In this document: piece by piece, positions 33,915 to 43,335 of the stretch
Layout of the letters: the number at the start of each line of letters is the position of its first letter
How positions within the stretch are numbered: position 1 is the stretch's first letter
Assembly (NCBI GenBank): GCA_045545735.1
Contig: JAZQBM010000010.1
Coordinates: 62,001 to 126,000 of the forward strand
Source: Fimenecus sp045545735
GTDB taxonomy: Bacteria > Bacillota > Clostridia > Oscillospirales > Acutalibacteraceae
Length of the DNA stretch: 64,000 nucleotides
Reading direction: 5' to 3'
Notes under the pieces: model-generated
Seen by the model: only the letters and a program-made list of their open reading frames with translations
Databases searched by the model: none
Told to the model about the DNA's origin: nothing
Program-made: the position numbers and the translations under genes

Positions 33915-33988
33915 TGGCTGGGGAATAGGGATTCGAACCCCAACAAACAGAGTCAGAGTCTGTCGTGCTACCGTTACACTATTCCCCA
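33915..33988 (-). tRNA. tRNA-Gln (anticodon CTG)
   Basis: 74 bases including an encoded CCA. The acceptor stem is TGGGGAA/TTCCCCA with discriminator G. The anticodon stem ACAGA/TCTGT encloses the loop CTCTGAC with anticodon CTG, reading CAG. The T-loop is TTCGAAT. All arms pair well. Its 3' end is duplicated at 33731-33753. Confidence 0.95.
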
Positions 33989-34054
33989 ACGAGCAAGAGC
34001 AATTATATATCAATGATTGGAAATTGTCAAGTGTTTTTTAATATTTTTTTATTT

Positions 34055-34771
34055 TTATGAATAGTGCATTTCTTTAAGCGTCAATTCAATACCATCTGCT
34101 ATGGCGAGTGCGTATTCTTCAAGATTTTCATCAAAATCTTTATTGTCGGCTTTGCTTGATATGAATCCGATTTCCGCTAAAACCGATGGCATTTTTGTGT
34201 GACGATTTATATAATAATTCATATCGTCACCGTCACGATAACCTGAATGTATTCCCCTATTTGCAGAAATTCCCGTAGTGACAAGGCAATCAAGAATATT
34301 CTGTGCAAGTAAATTATCATCAGTAGGATTGCTTGAATGTACCCACATTTCCATTCCTGTAGCATCGGAAGAGGTGCTACTGTTCCGGTGAATAGAAACA
34401 AAAAGCGACGCTCTTGCCTTGTTTGCGATTTTACATCGGTCTTCAAGGGATACGTCGCTGTCATTATCACGAGTCATAACAACGGTGTATCCTCTTTCTT
34501 CCAAAATATCGCGTACAAGAAGTGACAGACGCAACGTATCGTCTTTTTCAAGACGACTACCAAGTGTTGCACCCGAACTTGTGCCTCCATGACCGGGGTC
34601 AATGCACACAGTTTTTTCATCGGGGACAAAATTCAGTTGCTGAAGTTCATAAATAACTTCTTCGCCACCCACAAGCACAAGTGCCAAGACTGCACAAATG
34701 CTTAATGAAAACAATGCTATTATTGGAAAAAGAAAAGATTTTCCGTTGTTTTTTACTCTTGATTTTTTCAT
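34055..34771 (-). CDS. N-acetylmuramoyl-L-alanine amidase (Amidase_3)
   Basis: 238 residues: a basic N-terminus, one membrane-spanning segment (about 14-35) and a zinc amidase domain. Metal ligands are His in DPGHGG, Glu in SRLEKDD and His in FVSIHRN; the catalytic Glu is in LAEIGFIS. It cleaves the bond between MurNAc and L-Ala in peptidoglycan outside the membrane. The gene begins 9 bases after the thyX-like gene and is likely cotranscribed with it. Confidence 0.93.
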   Translation of the reverse strand: MKKSRVKNNGKSFLFPIIALFSLSICAVLALVLVGGEEVIYELQQLNFVPDEKTVCIDPGHGGTSSGATLGSRLEKDDTLRLSLLVRDILEERGYTVVMTRDNDSDVSLEDRCKIANKARASLFVSIHRNSSTSSDATGMEMWVHSSNPTDDNLLAQNILDCLVTTGISANRGIHSGYRDGDDMNYYINRHTKMPSVLAEIGFISSKADNKDFDENLEEYALAIADGIELTLKEMHYS

Positions 34772-34780
34772 ATTTTTATA

Positions 34781-36154
34781 TTAAAGATTAGAAAACTTCT
34801 CCTTAATTTCTGCAGCTCTGCCACAAGTCATTCTACCCTCAGGACAAGCACCTACAAAGCAACTTGGACCATAGAATTTAAAAATTGATGGCTCAACTCT
34901 GCGAAGATTTTTAAGAGCCTCAACTGCATATTCTTGAATTTCCCATTGTGCACGAGTACAAGAACGAAGTCTTAAGAATAAAAGGAGTTGTCTTGCGTTC
35001 ATAGTTGTTACAATATCTAATGTATTACCGCTAAGTTGATAATATACCAAAAGTTCTTCAGCCACGCCAAGATTTTTAAGTCTTGCATATTCGTCTGCTG
35101 TTTTCTTAAATGCATTTTTGTACTTTTCAAGAAGTTCAGGCTTATCGAGAAGTACGGGTGGAATAATAAAGCTCATTCTGTCAGTTTTTGTAAGTTCAGG
35201 AATTTCAATTGACTGAATTCTGTGACGTGCAAAGTGAGTAATACAAGAAAGTGAAACGTTGTTGAAACGGAATGTATAATTTGCACATTCCAACGCTCTT
35301 GGACGTTTACACTTAACAACTGCTTCAACGATTTTTTCTGTTGTGTCGTCATCTGCAATAATCTTTTCAATCTGTTCAGTTGAACAATTCTTATTTGAAA
35401 TAAGAGCATTTCTTGCAACGCATTTTGCAGCGTCAGGAGTGTATGCAAGTAATTCAACCTGCTTATCACTATGTTCAGGTTTTACATTGATAAATGAAAG
35501 GTCAGGAACATCGTTCACTTGCTTTTCAGGATTGAAACTTGACATAATTCCCGGTGCTTTTTCTTTAGCCTGCTCATAAAGTTCAAGACCTAATTTTTTG
35601 ATTTCAGGATACTTTGCACCTCTGCCACAAATCATAGCAGTAAGCATATTAAGGAATTCTCTGCCGTTTACTGAACAGAAGAAATTACTGTAAAGGCAAT
35701 ATGGCAATACAAAACGAGCATCTTCGCGAAGAACACCGTTAGCACAAAGTTCGTCATAAAGTGCAAACATTTCGCTCATATGTTCTTTATATGATTTTTC
35801 AATTTCTGCGTTATCGAATTCAGGCACATAAAAACCTGCATCACTGAAATTTACATATCGTCTTGACTTAACTGTATATGAAGCAAGACGGAACTCAATA
35901 ATAAACTGTTCAACAACTGCAGTTACATTTTGGAACGCGAGTTGAAAATATGTATGCTCAACTGTACTTGTATGACCTGATGCAGTTACCTTGCCTATAA
36001 GATTTGCATTTTTCTCTCTGTCCTGTGATTTGTCCCAAATCCCAAGTGCTGTACCCTCTTGTGTTGAAATTCGACCACTTGCAGCAGTAACCTTTTCATC
36101 AGTATCGGTCATACCGATAATCAACGCTGTACTTTTATTGTAATCGTATGCCAT
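34781..36154 (-). CDS. Tandem ThyX-type (FAD-dependent) thymidylate synthase-like protein
   Basis: 457 residues, about twice the length of classical ThyX. The N-terminal half has HTSTVEH (61-67) and EFRLASYTVKSRRY (87-100), in which the RHR part of the RHRx7S motif is lost. The C-terminal half has an intact RHRIQS (310-315) and the classical NARQLLLFLRLR...AQWEI helix. It should methylate dUMP with methylene-THF, FAD and NADPH, possibly with the active site shared between halves. The divergent neighbour is thymidylate kinase, supporting a dTMP role. Confidence 0.85.
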   Translation of the reverse strand: MAYDYNKSTALIIGMTDTDEKVTAASGRISTQEGTALGIWDKSQDREKNANLIGKVTASGHTSTVEHTYFQLAFQNVTAVVEQFIIEFRLASYTVKSRRYVNFSDAGFYVPEFDNAEIEKSYKEHMSEMFALYDELCANGVLREDARFVLPYCLYSNFFCSVNGREFLNMLTAMICGRGAKYPEIKKLGLELYEQAKEKAPGIMSSFNPEKQVNDVPDLSFINVKPEHSDKQVELLAYTPDAAKCVARNALISNKNCSTEQIEKIIADDDTTEKIVEAVVKCKRPRALECANYTFRFNNVSLSCITHFARHRIQSIEIPELTKTDRMSFIIPPVLLDKPELLEKYKNAFKKTADEYARLKNLGVAEELLVYYQLSGNTLDIVTTMNARQLLLFLRLRSCTRAQWEIQEYAVEALKNLRRVEPSIFKFYGPSCFVGACPEGRMTCGRAAEIKEKFSNL

Positions 36155-36277
36155 AAAAATCCCTCTTTTTCACGAAATACTTTATTCTTATTAATTGTAC
36201 CATAAAAAAATCTGCTATGCAACAATCGTTAAAATTTTAATTATCATTAAAAAATTATTAAATCCGTTAAATTTTCA

Positions 36278-36306
36278 TTGTAATATTGTATTTTGTTTGC
36301 TATAAT
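36278..36306 (+). promoter_or_regulatory. Promoter of the tmk cluster
   Basis: -35 TTGTAA (36278-36283), 17-bp spacer, -10 TATAAT (36301-36306), 38 bases before the tmk ATG. Confidence 0.65.
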
Positions 36307-36343
36307 ATAATCTGTATAATTATGTAGGTTGGAGAACTGTGTT

Positions 36344-37009
36344 ATGAACAGAAAAATGATTGTAATTGAAGGTCTTGACGGAAGCGGAAAATCAACTCAG
36401 GTTGAACTTCTTAAACAGAAACTTATTGACAACAACATTGAACTTCGTCAGATTAAATTGCCCGATTATGATAACAAGTCAAGCACACTTGTAAAAATGT
36501 ACTTAAATGGTGAATTCGGCAGTAACCCTGCAGATGTAAATATTTATTCTGCATCACTTTTTTACGCGGTTGACAGATATGCAAGTTACAAGAATATCTG
36601 GGGCGACGATTACAACAACGGTACACTTATTCTTGCAGACCGTTACACTACATCAAACGCAGTTCATCAGACAGTTAAACTAGCACGTGAAGAATGGGAC
36701 AAGTATCTTGACTGGCTTTTCCATACAGAATATGAAATGATGGAAATTCCAAAACCTGACGCAGTTATTTATCTTGATATGGATGTTGATATTTCACAAC
36801 GTCTTATGTCTAAACGCTACAATGGTGAAGAAACTAAAAAAGATGTTCACGAGGCAAATGTTGAATATCTTAAGTCTTGTCGCGAGGCGGCACTTTATAC
36901 GGCTGACCGTTTCGGTTGGAATGTAGTTAAGTGTTTTGATGGCGACGAACCTTTATCAATTGAAGAAATTGGAAATACTATCTTTAACATTGTTAAGGAG
37001 ATTTTGTAA
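36344..37009 (+). CDS. tmk: Thymidylate kinase
   Basis: 221-residue P-loop kinase (GLDGSGKST near residue 10) that phosphorylates dTMP to dTDP. LADRYTTSNAVHQ is the DRY/H motif of the family and SKRYNGEETKKDVHE the lid region. It is longer and more divergent than E. coli Tmk, so a related deoxynucleoside kinase is possible, but the divergent thyX-like gene supports Tmk. The ATG at 36344 follows GGAG; the in-frame TTG at 36329 has no site. It opens a plus-strand cluster reaching to 45929. Confidence 0.88.
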   Translation: MNRKMIVIEGLDGSGKSTQVELLKQKLIDNNIELRQIKLPDYDNKSSTLVKMYLNGEFGSNPADVNIYSASLFYAVDRYASYKNIWGDDYNNGTLILADRYTTSNAVHQTVKLAREEWDKYLDWLFHTEYEMMEIPKPDAVIYLDMDVDISQRLMSKRYNGEETKKDVHEANVEYLKSCREAALYTADRFGWNVVKCFDGDEPLSIEEIGNTIFNIVKEIL

Positions 37010-37893
37010 TGGATTTTCACTCCCCTACGCTTAAAGACGCCCAATGGGTGCGAAAAGCATTCGCAGAAGAACAGACTGACTGTTGTGAATACTGTTTCGG
37101 CAATATTTATATGTGGTCAGAAATTTACGACAACAAAATTCTAAACGATAACGGAATTTTTGTTTCTGCAGATTTTACAGATAATCCTGTGTTCTGTTAT
37201 CCCGTTGGCAAGGGTGACAAAAAAGCAACAATCAGCAAATTAATTGAATATACAAAAGAAAAAGGAATTACTCTTGAATTCTTTGGTCTTACTGAAAAAG
37301 CCAAGGCTGAACTTACATTCCTTTTTGGCAAACAATTTGAGTTTAGTGAAACACGCGATTATTTCGATTATTTATACACGTCAGAAAGTCTTGCAAATCT
37401 TGTAGGTCGTAAACTTGCAAGCAAGCGAAACCACATTTCATATTTTGAAAAAACTTTTGATTGGAAATACGAGCCAATCACAAAAGAAAATATTGGTCAA
37501 TGTGCACTTCTTAATGAACATTGGGAAAGACTTAACAGAGAAAAAAATCCCGAAGAAATCGGCGAAGAAAATCTTGCTATAAAAATTGCACTTGATAATT
37601 ACTTTGATTTAGGATTTGAGGGCGGAATACTCACAATTCAAGGCGAAGCCGTTGCTTTCACGTTCGGTGAAAAACTCAATGACAACACATTCTGTACTCA
37701 CGTTGAAAAGGCTTACGGAAACATTCGCGGTGCTTATCAGATGATTAATCGTGAATTTGCACGTCAACTTAAAGACAGATATGAATTTATAAATCGTGAA
37801 GAAGATACAGGTAGTGAGGGATTGCGTCGTGCAAAACTTTCGTATCATCCACACAGATTAATTATAAAATATTCGGCTATTTACAAGGGGTAA
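37009..37893 (+). CDS. DUF2156 (lysyl-phosphatidylglycerol synthase C-terminal-like) protein
   Basis: 294-residue protein with the two GNAT-like folds of DUF2156, the soluble domain of MprF-type aminoacyl-phosphatidylglycerol synthases. KRNHISYFEK, GGILTIQGEAVAFTFGE and the terminal REEDTGSEGLRRAKLSYHP are typical. No membrane segments are present, so it is not MprF itself; an aminoacyl-tRNA-dependent acyltransferase is plausible but the acceptor is unknown. Its ATG overlaps the tmk stop (TAATG). Confidence 0.85.
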   Translation: MDFHSPTLKDAQWVRKAFAEEQTDCCEYCFGNIYMWSEIYDNKILNDNGIFVSADFTDNPVFCYPVGKGDKKATISKLIEYTKEKGITLEFFGLTEKAKAELTFLFGKQFEFSETRDYFDYLYTSESLANLVGRKLASKRNHISYFEKTFDWKYEPITKENIGQCALLNEHWERLNREKNPEEIGEENLAIKIALDNYFDLGFEGGILTIQGEAVAFTFGEKLNDNTFCTHVEKAYGNIRGAYQMINREFARQLKDRYEFINREEDTGSEGLRRAKLSYHPHRLIIKYSAIYKG

Positions 37894-37896
37894 TTT

Positions 37897-38616
37897 ATGG
37901 TTACTTTTGCAGACAAGAAAGATATAAATTCACTCAAAAAGATGTGGCAAAGCATTTTTCTTGAAGACGAAAAAGTTACTGACTATTTCTTTGACAATAT
38001 TTACAATTCCGTTGTAACTCCCGTTATCAAAGTTGACGGCGAGATTGTTTCATCACTTTTCTTACTTGATTGCAAAATTGGTGATTACCGTGGCAAATGC
38101 GTTTACTGTGCAATGACAAAATATGCTTTTCGTGGTAAGGGCTATATGAAAAAACTTCTTGAATTTTCATATGATTATTCTAAAAACAACGGTTTTGACT
38201 TTTTGTTTCTTGTCCCTGCTGAAGAATCACTCTTTGACTATTATGAAAAATGCGGATTTCATAAATTCGGCATTCACAGAAAACATATTTTTGATAACAA
38301 CATACCTGTTGCAAAAGAAAAACTAAACTTTCAATATAAACTGAACTTTGATGAAAAAGTTATAGAGTACTGGAAAAACAGTTGTGTAATATATGGCGGA
38401 GAAATTACCGATTTTGGACTCTGCTTTGATGATGAAAACATAATCATTCGAAATGCAGAATGTGATTATACTGATATTTCCGAAAAATATAAAAAAGCAG
38501 GGAATATTATTCAAGGCAACATTACTTTTGGTAAGGAATGTTCCCCTGCTATGATAAAAACAGAAAACGAAAATATTAAAAATATAAATTGCTATATTGG
38601 CATTACTTTGGAGTAA
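37897..38616 (+). CDS. GNAT family N-acetyltransferase
   Basis: 239 residues. The N-terminal GNAT core shows the acetyl-CoA binding loop region AMTKYAFRGKGYMKKLLEF and FLFLVPAEESLFDYYEKCGF. The C-terminal 90 residues are an unassigned extension. AAGGGG precedes the ATG, three bases after the DUF2156 gene. Substrate unknown. Confidence 0.85.
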   Translation: MVTFADKKDINSLKKMWQSIFLEDEKVTDYFFDNIYNSVVTPVIKVDGEIVSSLFLLDCKIGDYRGKCVYCAMTKYAFRGKGYMKKLLEFSYDYSKNNGFDFLFLVPAEESLFDYYEKCGFHKFGIHRKHIFDNNIPVAKEKLNFQYKLNFDEKVIEYWKNSCVIYGGEITDFGLCFDDENIIIRNAECDYTDISEKYKKAGNIIQGNITFGKECSPAMIKTENENIKNINCYIGITLE

Positions 38617-38621
38617 AAACT

Positions 38622-39170
38622 ATGATTTATGTATTTTTAGCACCCGGATTTGAAGAAATTGAGGCATTGGCAGTTGTGGACGTACTTCGTCGTGCAGAGC
38701 TTGATGTTATTACTGTTGGCGTAGGTGAAGACTTTGTTATCGGTTCACATCAGATTCCCGTTGCCGCTGACATTTATGAAAGAGATTTAGTTCTTGACGA
38801 AAAAGTTCAGGCTATTGTACTTCCCGGTGGTATGCCCGGCACACTTAATCTTGAAAAAAGTGCAGTTGTGCAAAAAGCTATTGACTGGGCAGTAAAAAAC
38901 GACAAATTAATTTGTGCAATCTGTGCCGCACCGTCAATTCTTGGTCACAAAGGACTTCTTGACGGCAAAAATGCAACTTGTTTTCCGGGTTTTCAGGAAG
39001 AACTTTTCGGTGCAACTGTTTCAAAGGATTTTGTTGTTCGTGACGGTAATATTATCACCGCAAAAGGTATGGGCAGTGCAATAGAGTTCGGCTTGCAGAT
39101 TGCCGAAATTCTTACAAATCCTCTTGAAGTAAAAAAAATTCGAGCATCATTACAGATTTATAATGGATAA
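38622..39170 (+). CDS. DJ-1/PfpI family protein
   Basis: 182 residues of the DJ-1 branch. The conserved acidic residue lies in APGFEEIEA and the nucleophilic cysteine in ICAICAAPSIL. Members act as deglycase, glyoxalase or chaperone-like stress proteins; the exact activity is disputed for the family. The ATG at 38622 follows GGAG, located at the end of the GNAT gene. An ATG at 38589 inside the previous gene is not supported. Confidence 0.9.
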   Translation: MIYVFLAPGFEEIEALAVVDVLRRAELDVITVGVGEDFVIGSHQIPVAADIYERDLVLDEKVQAIVLPGGMPGTLNLEKSAVVQKAIDWAVKNDKLICAICAAPSILGHKGLLDGKNATCFPGFQEELFGATVSKDFVVRDGNIITAKGMGSAIEFGLQIAEILTNPLEVKKIRASLQIYNG

Positions 39171-39726
39171 AAAGATAATTCGCAAAGAGCTTATAAGTAA
39201 GCGTAAAGAAATACCACAAGAAAAAAAGGTAATATACGATAAAGAAATCAGTAAGCAGATAATAGGCAGCGATTATTTCAAAAACGCCGAGCAAGTTCTT
39301 GTTTTCGCGTCTGCTGATAATGAATTTGACACTCGTTACATAATTGAGCGTTGCAGATTTCTTTATAAACGGGTTTTCTATCCCGTTTGCATTGACAATA
39401 TGGGAACAATGGAATTCTTAAAAGTTGAAAGCGTTGGGGATTTGCAATACGGAATGTATAACATTCTTGAACCAAAGCCCACCTGCAAAAAATATGTTCC
39501 TAAAGAAAACGACATTGTAATAGTGCCGGCTCTTTCAGTTGACAAAAACGGCTACAGAATAGGCTACGGCAAAGGTTATTACGACAGATTTCTGAAAAAT
39601 TTTAACGGTGTTAGCATTTGTCCTTGCTATGAAGAAACATTGACGGACACGCTACCAACCGATGAAAATGATATTAAAATTAACATTGTTGTTACACAAC
39701 ATAAAATGAAGGAGGTAATCCTATGA
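39163..39726 (+). CDS. 5-formyltetrahydrofolate cyclo-ligase
   Basis: 187 residues. It converts 5-formyl-THF to 5,10-methenyl-THF with ATP, returning a storage folate to the active pool. The N-terminal KKIIRKELISKRKEI and the ATP site NGYRIGYGKGYYDRF are diagnostic. It overlaps the DJ-1 gene by 8 bases and mltG by 4 (ATGA). Functionally it connects to fhs, the ZTP riboswitch and ThyX elsewhere in the window. Confidence 0.93.
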   Translation: MDKKIIRKELISKRKEIPQEKKVIYDKEISKQIIGSDYFKNAEQVLVFASADNEFDTRYIIERCRFLYKRVFYPVCIDNMGTMEFLKVESVGDLQYGMYNILEPKPTCKKYVPKENDIVIVPALSVDKNGYRIGYGKGYYDRFLKNFNGVSICPCYEETLTDTLPTDENDIKINIVVTQHKMKEVIL

Positions 39727-41345
39727 ATAGATTTTCAGACGGATTTTCCGACAATTCTTATGAAGACCTTTTAAATGAATATGCAGGAGAAAGTCTTGGC
39801 AGTAAGTCTAAAACTGTCAGCGAAGATATTAAGCCTTCTGCACCGAAAAAGAAGCCCGTCAATGCATCAGCATATGAAGAGCCTGTTTTCAATATTGACA
39901 CAAAACGCAAGCAGAAACCTGCGGTTGACAAATCTTTTGATATTGACCTTATTGCACCGTTTGATGCAACGCCAAAGAAACCCGAGCCCGTAATTGAGAA
40001 AAAATACGAGCCTCAACGAGTTGTGCGTAAATCACCTGTTCCAAAACAGTCATCTAACACAATGGAATTCAGTACAAAAAGAACTGTTTCAAAAGGTAAA
40101 AACGCCGTATCATCTGCAAAAAACTTTGTAGCAGATAAGTTCAAAAAGGTTGAAGCACAAATCGAAAATACTGTTCCTGCAAAATCAGGAAATTCACCTA
40201 AAGTTCTTGTTAAGAGAAACGGTAAGGTAAAAATTGATTTCAATGCATTAAAATATTTAATTCTCAACTCCTTCAAAGAGCATAAACAAGCCTATATCGG
40301 CTTTGGTTGTTGTTTGCTTGTTTCAATTATTCTTGCCTCTTGTGCCCTTAGTTGCATCAACGATGTGCTTGCAATGAACCGTGATGACGAAGAAACCATT
40401 GAGGTTATTCTTCCTAATGACGCTGACACATTCGACGCAGTAAGAGTGCTTGATAAAGCAGGACTTATTAAAAACACAATGTTCTGTAACCTCTATCTTA
40501 AACTTATGGGATACAGCGACGAAAACTACTTACCCGGTGTATATTACTTCACCGAAAATATGGGCGTTGAAAAAATGATTACTCGTTTCAAAACAAGCAC
40601 TACACGTGGTGCTGTAATCAGCGTTACAATTCCTGAAGGTTACACAATTGACCAAATTTTCGAGCGTCTTGAAAAGAATGACATCTGCACAAAAGAAGCA
40701 CTTTACAAGACTATTGATAACGTGGATTTCAGTGCTGAATATGATTTTATTGCAAATCTTGACAAAGTGGAAAACCGCTACCACGTGCTTGAGGGATATA
40801 TGTTCCCTGCAACATACGAATTTGAACAGGGTGCTGACCCTGCAACAGTAATCCGTAAATTCCTTGACACATTCAATTCCCGTTGGTCTGACAAATATGA
40901 AGCCCGTGCAAAAGAACTTTCAATGAGCGTTGATGATATTATTACAATTGCATCCATCATTGAAAAAGAAGGTGCTAACAGTCAGCAGTTCGCACAGGTA
41001 TCTTCTGTTCTTCACAATCGTCTTAACCGTTCAGGTCTTTACCCTACACTTGACTGTGACTCAACTCAGGATTACGTTACAAATACAATTTCAAAGCGTA
41101 TTACTACTGCTTCTGAACTTAACCCATACATTGTAAATTACAGCACTTATGAAAGTGCAGGTTTGCCACCTGGGGCAATCTGTAATCCGGGTGCGGCTGC
41201 TATTGAAGCGGCACTTTACCCTGATTCACATCAGTATTATTTCTTTGCTCACGATAAGAACAGAAAGATTTATATGGCAACTACACTTGATGAACACAAT
41301 GCAAACCTTAGAACCATAAATAAGGTTAATGCAGAGGAGAACTAA
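39723..41345 (+). CDS. mltG: Endolytic transglycosylase MltG
   Basis: 540 residues: a long basic, Pro/Lys-rich cytoplasmic N-terminus (1-180), one membrane helix (about 190-215), a LysM-like domain (EVILPNDADTFDAVRVLDKAGL) and the catalytic YceG domain with the Glu of IIEKEG, VSSVLHNRLNRSG and PGAICNPG. It cuts nascent glycan strands at the membrane and sets strand length. The cytoplasmic extension is much longer than in E. coli and may bind division partners. A second, lipoprotein form is at 53275. Confidence 0.93.
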   Translation: MNRFSDGFSDNSYEDLLNEYAGESLGSKSKTVSEDIKPSAPKKKPVNASAYEEPVFNIDTKRKQKPAVDKSFDIDLIAPFDATPKKPEPVIEKKYEPQRVVRKSPVPKQSSNTMEFSTKRTVSKGKNAVSSAKNFVADKFKKVEAQIENTVPAKSGNSPKVLVKRNGKVKIDFNALKYLILNSFKEHKQAYIGFGCCLLVSIILASCALSCINDVLAMNRDDEETIEVILPNDADTFDAVRVLDKAGLIKNTMFCNLYLKLMGYSDENYLPGVYYFTENMGVEKMITRFKTSTTRGAVISVTIPEGYTIDQIFERLEKNDICTKEALYKTIDNVDFSAEYDFIANLDKVENRYHVLEGYMFPATYEFEQGADPATVIRKFLDTFNSRWSDKYEARAKELSMSVDDIITIASIIEKEGANSQQFAQVSSVLHNRLNRSGLYPTLDCDSTQDYVTNTISKRITTASELNPYIVNYSTYESAGLPPGAICNPGAAAIEAALYPDSHQYYFFAHDKNRKIYMATTLDEHNANLRTINKVNAEEN

Positions 41346-41346
41346 A

Positions 41347-42567
41347 ATGATTATTCCCGAATTATTAGCCCCTGCCGGTGACCGCGAAAGACTTCAGGCG
41401 GCACTTATGTATGGTGCTGATGCGGTTTATCTTGGCGGTGACGCATTCGGTATGCGTGCCGCACCGCAAAATTTTAATTTTGAACAACTTGAAGATGCAG
41501 TAAAACTTTGTCACGCTAAAGGCGTTAAAGTATATCTCACCTGCAACACGCTTGCTCGTAATGATGAGATTTTAAAACTCCCCTCTTACCTTGAAAAATG
41601 GGCAAGCATTGGAGTTGACGCATTTATTGTTGCTGACATTGGTGTATTATCACTTTGCAAGAAATACGCACCAAACGTACCTGTTCATATTTCAACTCAG
41701 GCAGGTATTGTAAACTATGTTACTGCAAACGAGTTTTATAATATGGGTGCAACCCGTGTTGTTACTGCTCGCGAATTATCAATGACAGAAATTGCAGAAA
41801 TCCGTGCAAAAGTACCAAAAGACCTTGAAATTGAGTGTTTTGTTCACGGTGCTATGTGCGTGTCATTCTCAGGCAGATGCTTACTTTCAAACTATCTTGT
41901 AAACCGTGATGCTAACCGTGGTGAATGTGCTCAACCTTGCCGTTGGGAATATGCAATTATGGAAGTTAAGCGTGACGGAATGTATTTCCCAATTCAAGAC
42001 AGTAAAGAAGGTACATATATTCTCAACTCAAAAGATATGTGTATGATAGAGCATATTCCGGAAATGGTGAAAGCAGGTATTTCAAGTTTTAAAATTGAGG
42101 GCAGAGCAAAATCTGCATACTATGCGGCAGTTATTACTAATGCTTACAGAGTTGCTATTGACGAATATCTTAAAAATCCGTCAGTGGATTATACCCCACC
42201 ACAATGGGTAATTGACGAGGTTTATAAAGTAAGTTATCGTGATTACTGCACAGGCTTTTATTTCAATGCACCTAACGAAGATGCAAACATCAGTTTTGAG
42301 GGCGGGTACAAGCGTCATTATGATGTTATGGCAGAAGTTAAAGGCTATGAAGACGGTTATATTATTGCCGAGCAGAGAAACAAATTCTCTCGTGGGGATG
42401 TGCTTGACGCACTCCAACCATCAACCGAGCCCGTTGTTTTCACAGCAGAAGAAATCTTTGATAAAGACGGTAACGAAATTGAGTCTGCACCACACCCAAT
42501 GATGACTGTTAAAATCAAAAGTGATTTGCAGTTCCCCGCAGGTACACTTTTGAGAAAAGAGAAATAA
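41347..42567 (+). CDS. Peptidase U32 family protein (TrhP/YrrO-like tRNA hydroxylation)
   Basis: 406 residues. ELLAPAGDRERLQAAL at the start, ECFVHGAMCVSFSGRC and CAQPCRWEY are the U32 signatures, with the cysteines proposed to bind an iron-sulfur cluster. In Bacillus mltG (yrrL) lies near the U32 genes yrrN-yrrO, and YrrO/YegQ-type proteins are needed for prephenate-dependent hydroxylation of uridine 34 in tRNA; the same context is seen here. A protease role is less likely. GAGGAGAA precedes the ATG. Confidence 0.88.
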   Translation: MIIPELLAPAGDRERLQAALMYGADAVYLGGDAFGMRAAPQNFNFEQLEDAVKLCHAKGVKVYLTCNTLARNDEILKLPSYLEKWASIGVDAFIVADIGVLSLCKKYAPNVPVHISTQAGIVNYVTANEFYNMGATRVVTARELSMTEIAEIRAKVPKDLEIECFVHGAMCVSFSGRCLLSNYLVNRDANRGECAQPCRWEYAIMEVKRDGMYFPIQDSKEGTYILNSKDMCMIEHIPEMVKAGISSFKIEGRAKSAYYAAVITNAYRVAIDEYLKNPSVDYTPPQWVIDEVYKVSYRDYCTGFYFNAPNEDANISFEGGYKRHYDVMAEVKGYEDGYIIAEQRNKFSRGDVLDALQPSTEPVVFTAEEIFDKDGNEIESAPHPMMTVKIKSDLQFPAGTLLRKEK

Positions 42568-42576
42568 GGTTATTTT

Positions 42577-43326
42577 ATGGTATTAAAAGTTATATTAGTG
42601 CTTTGTTATGTTGTGTTTTTTATTTTTGTCCCTTTATATGACAAAGCATACTGGCCTGAACCCACAAAAAAATCGCTTGCCTGCAAAATGGTTGCGGCAA
42701 CAATGTTTGTGCTGATTGGTGTATTTGGAATGTTAATTACCGACAACAAATCGGACTATGCAACCACTATGCTTGTAGGTCTTGTTTTGGGTTGGATTGG
42801 CGACTTATTTATGCACATTCCGCACCCACCGGGCAACCCAAGAATGTCTGTAGTTTATATTGGTGCTGGAGCGTTTTTAATAGGTCACATTTTCTATGTT
42901 ATCGCATTTGTAAAGTCAACTATGGCTTTAACTACCGACTACAAATTCTTTACACTGCCCGAAATAATAGCATTTTTCGTAATTTTCATCACATTCTCAC
43001 TTATGCTTGAACCTGTTTTCAAGTTCAAATATGCAAATAAATTTATGAAAGTTACATTACACTTATATAGTGTTTTTCTTATTGTAATGCTTATAAAGTC
43101 TTGCCTTTTCGGTATTAAATATTTTATGAGCGATGCAAAGAATGGAACATCAGCTATGCTCATTCTTATAGTAGGTGCAATTTTCTTCTTTATTTCTGAC
43201 TTCACATTAGGACTTCGGCTTATCGGCGGTGCAAAGGGCAACAAAACCGTGAAAACCGTTAGTCTTTACTCATATTTCTTTGCACAGTTATTACTTTCAA
43301 CATCTATTTTATTCATACATATTTAA
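42577..43326 (+). CDS. YhhN family membrane protein (lysoplasmalogenase-like)
   Basis: 249 residues with about eight hydrophobic helices. The conserved acidic motifs are GWIGDLFM and FFISDFTLGLRL, which form the active site in YhhN/TMEM86 lysoplasmalogenases. It probably hydrolyses the vinyl-ether bond of lysoplasmalogens. Anaerobic Clostridia are among the bacteria that make plasmalogens, so the substrate may be present. AAGG precedes the start. Confidence 0.82.
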   Translation: MVLKVILVLCYVVFFIFVPLYDKAYWPEPTKKSLACKMVAATMFVLIGVFGMLITDNKSDYATTMLVGLVLGWIGDLFMHIPHPPGNPRMSVVYIGAGAFLIGHIFYVIAFVKSTMALTTDYKFFTLPEIIAFFVIFITFSLMLEPVFKFKYANKFMKVTLHLYSVFLIVMLIKSCLFGIKYFMSDAKNGTSAMLILIVGAIFFFISDFTLGLRLIGGAKGNKTVKTVSLYSYFFAQLLLSTSILFIHI

Positions 43327-43335
43327 GGGGTATTT

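Noticed and set aside
33536..34016. Open frames of 75-88 codons in the hairpin and tRNA-Gln region, containing FWLGNRDSN-like peptides
   Set aside because: They are translations of hairpin repeats and of tRNA 3' ends; no ribosome binding site or codon bias.
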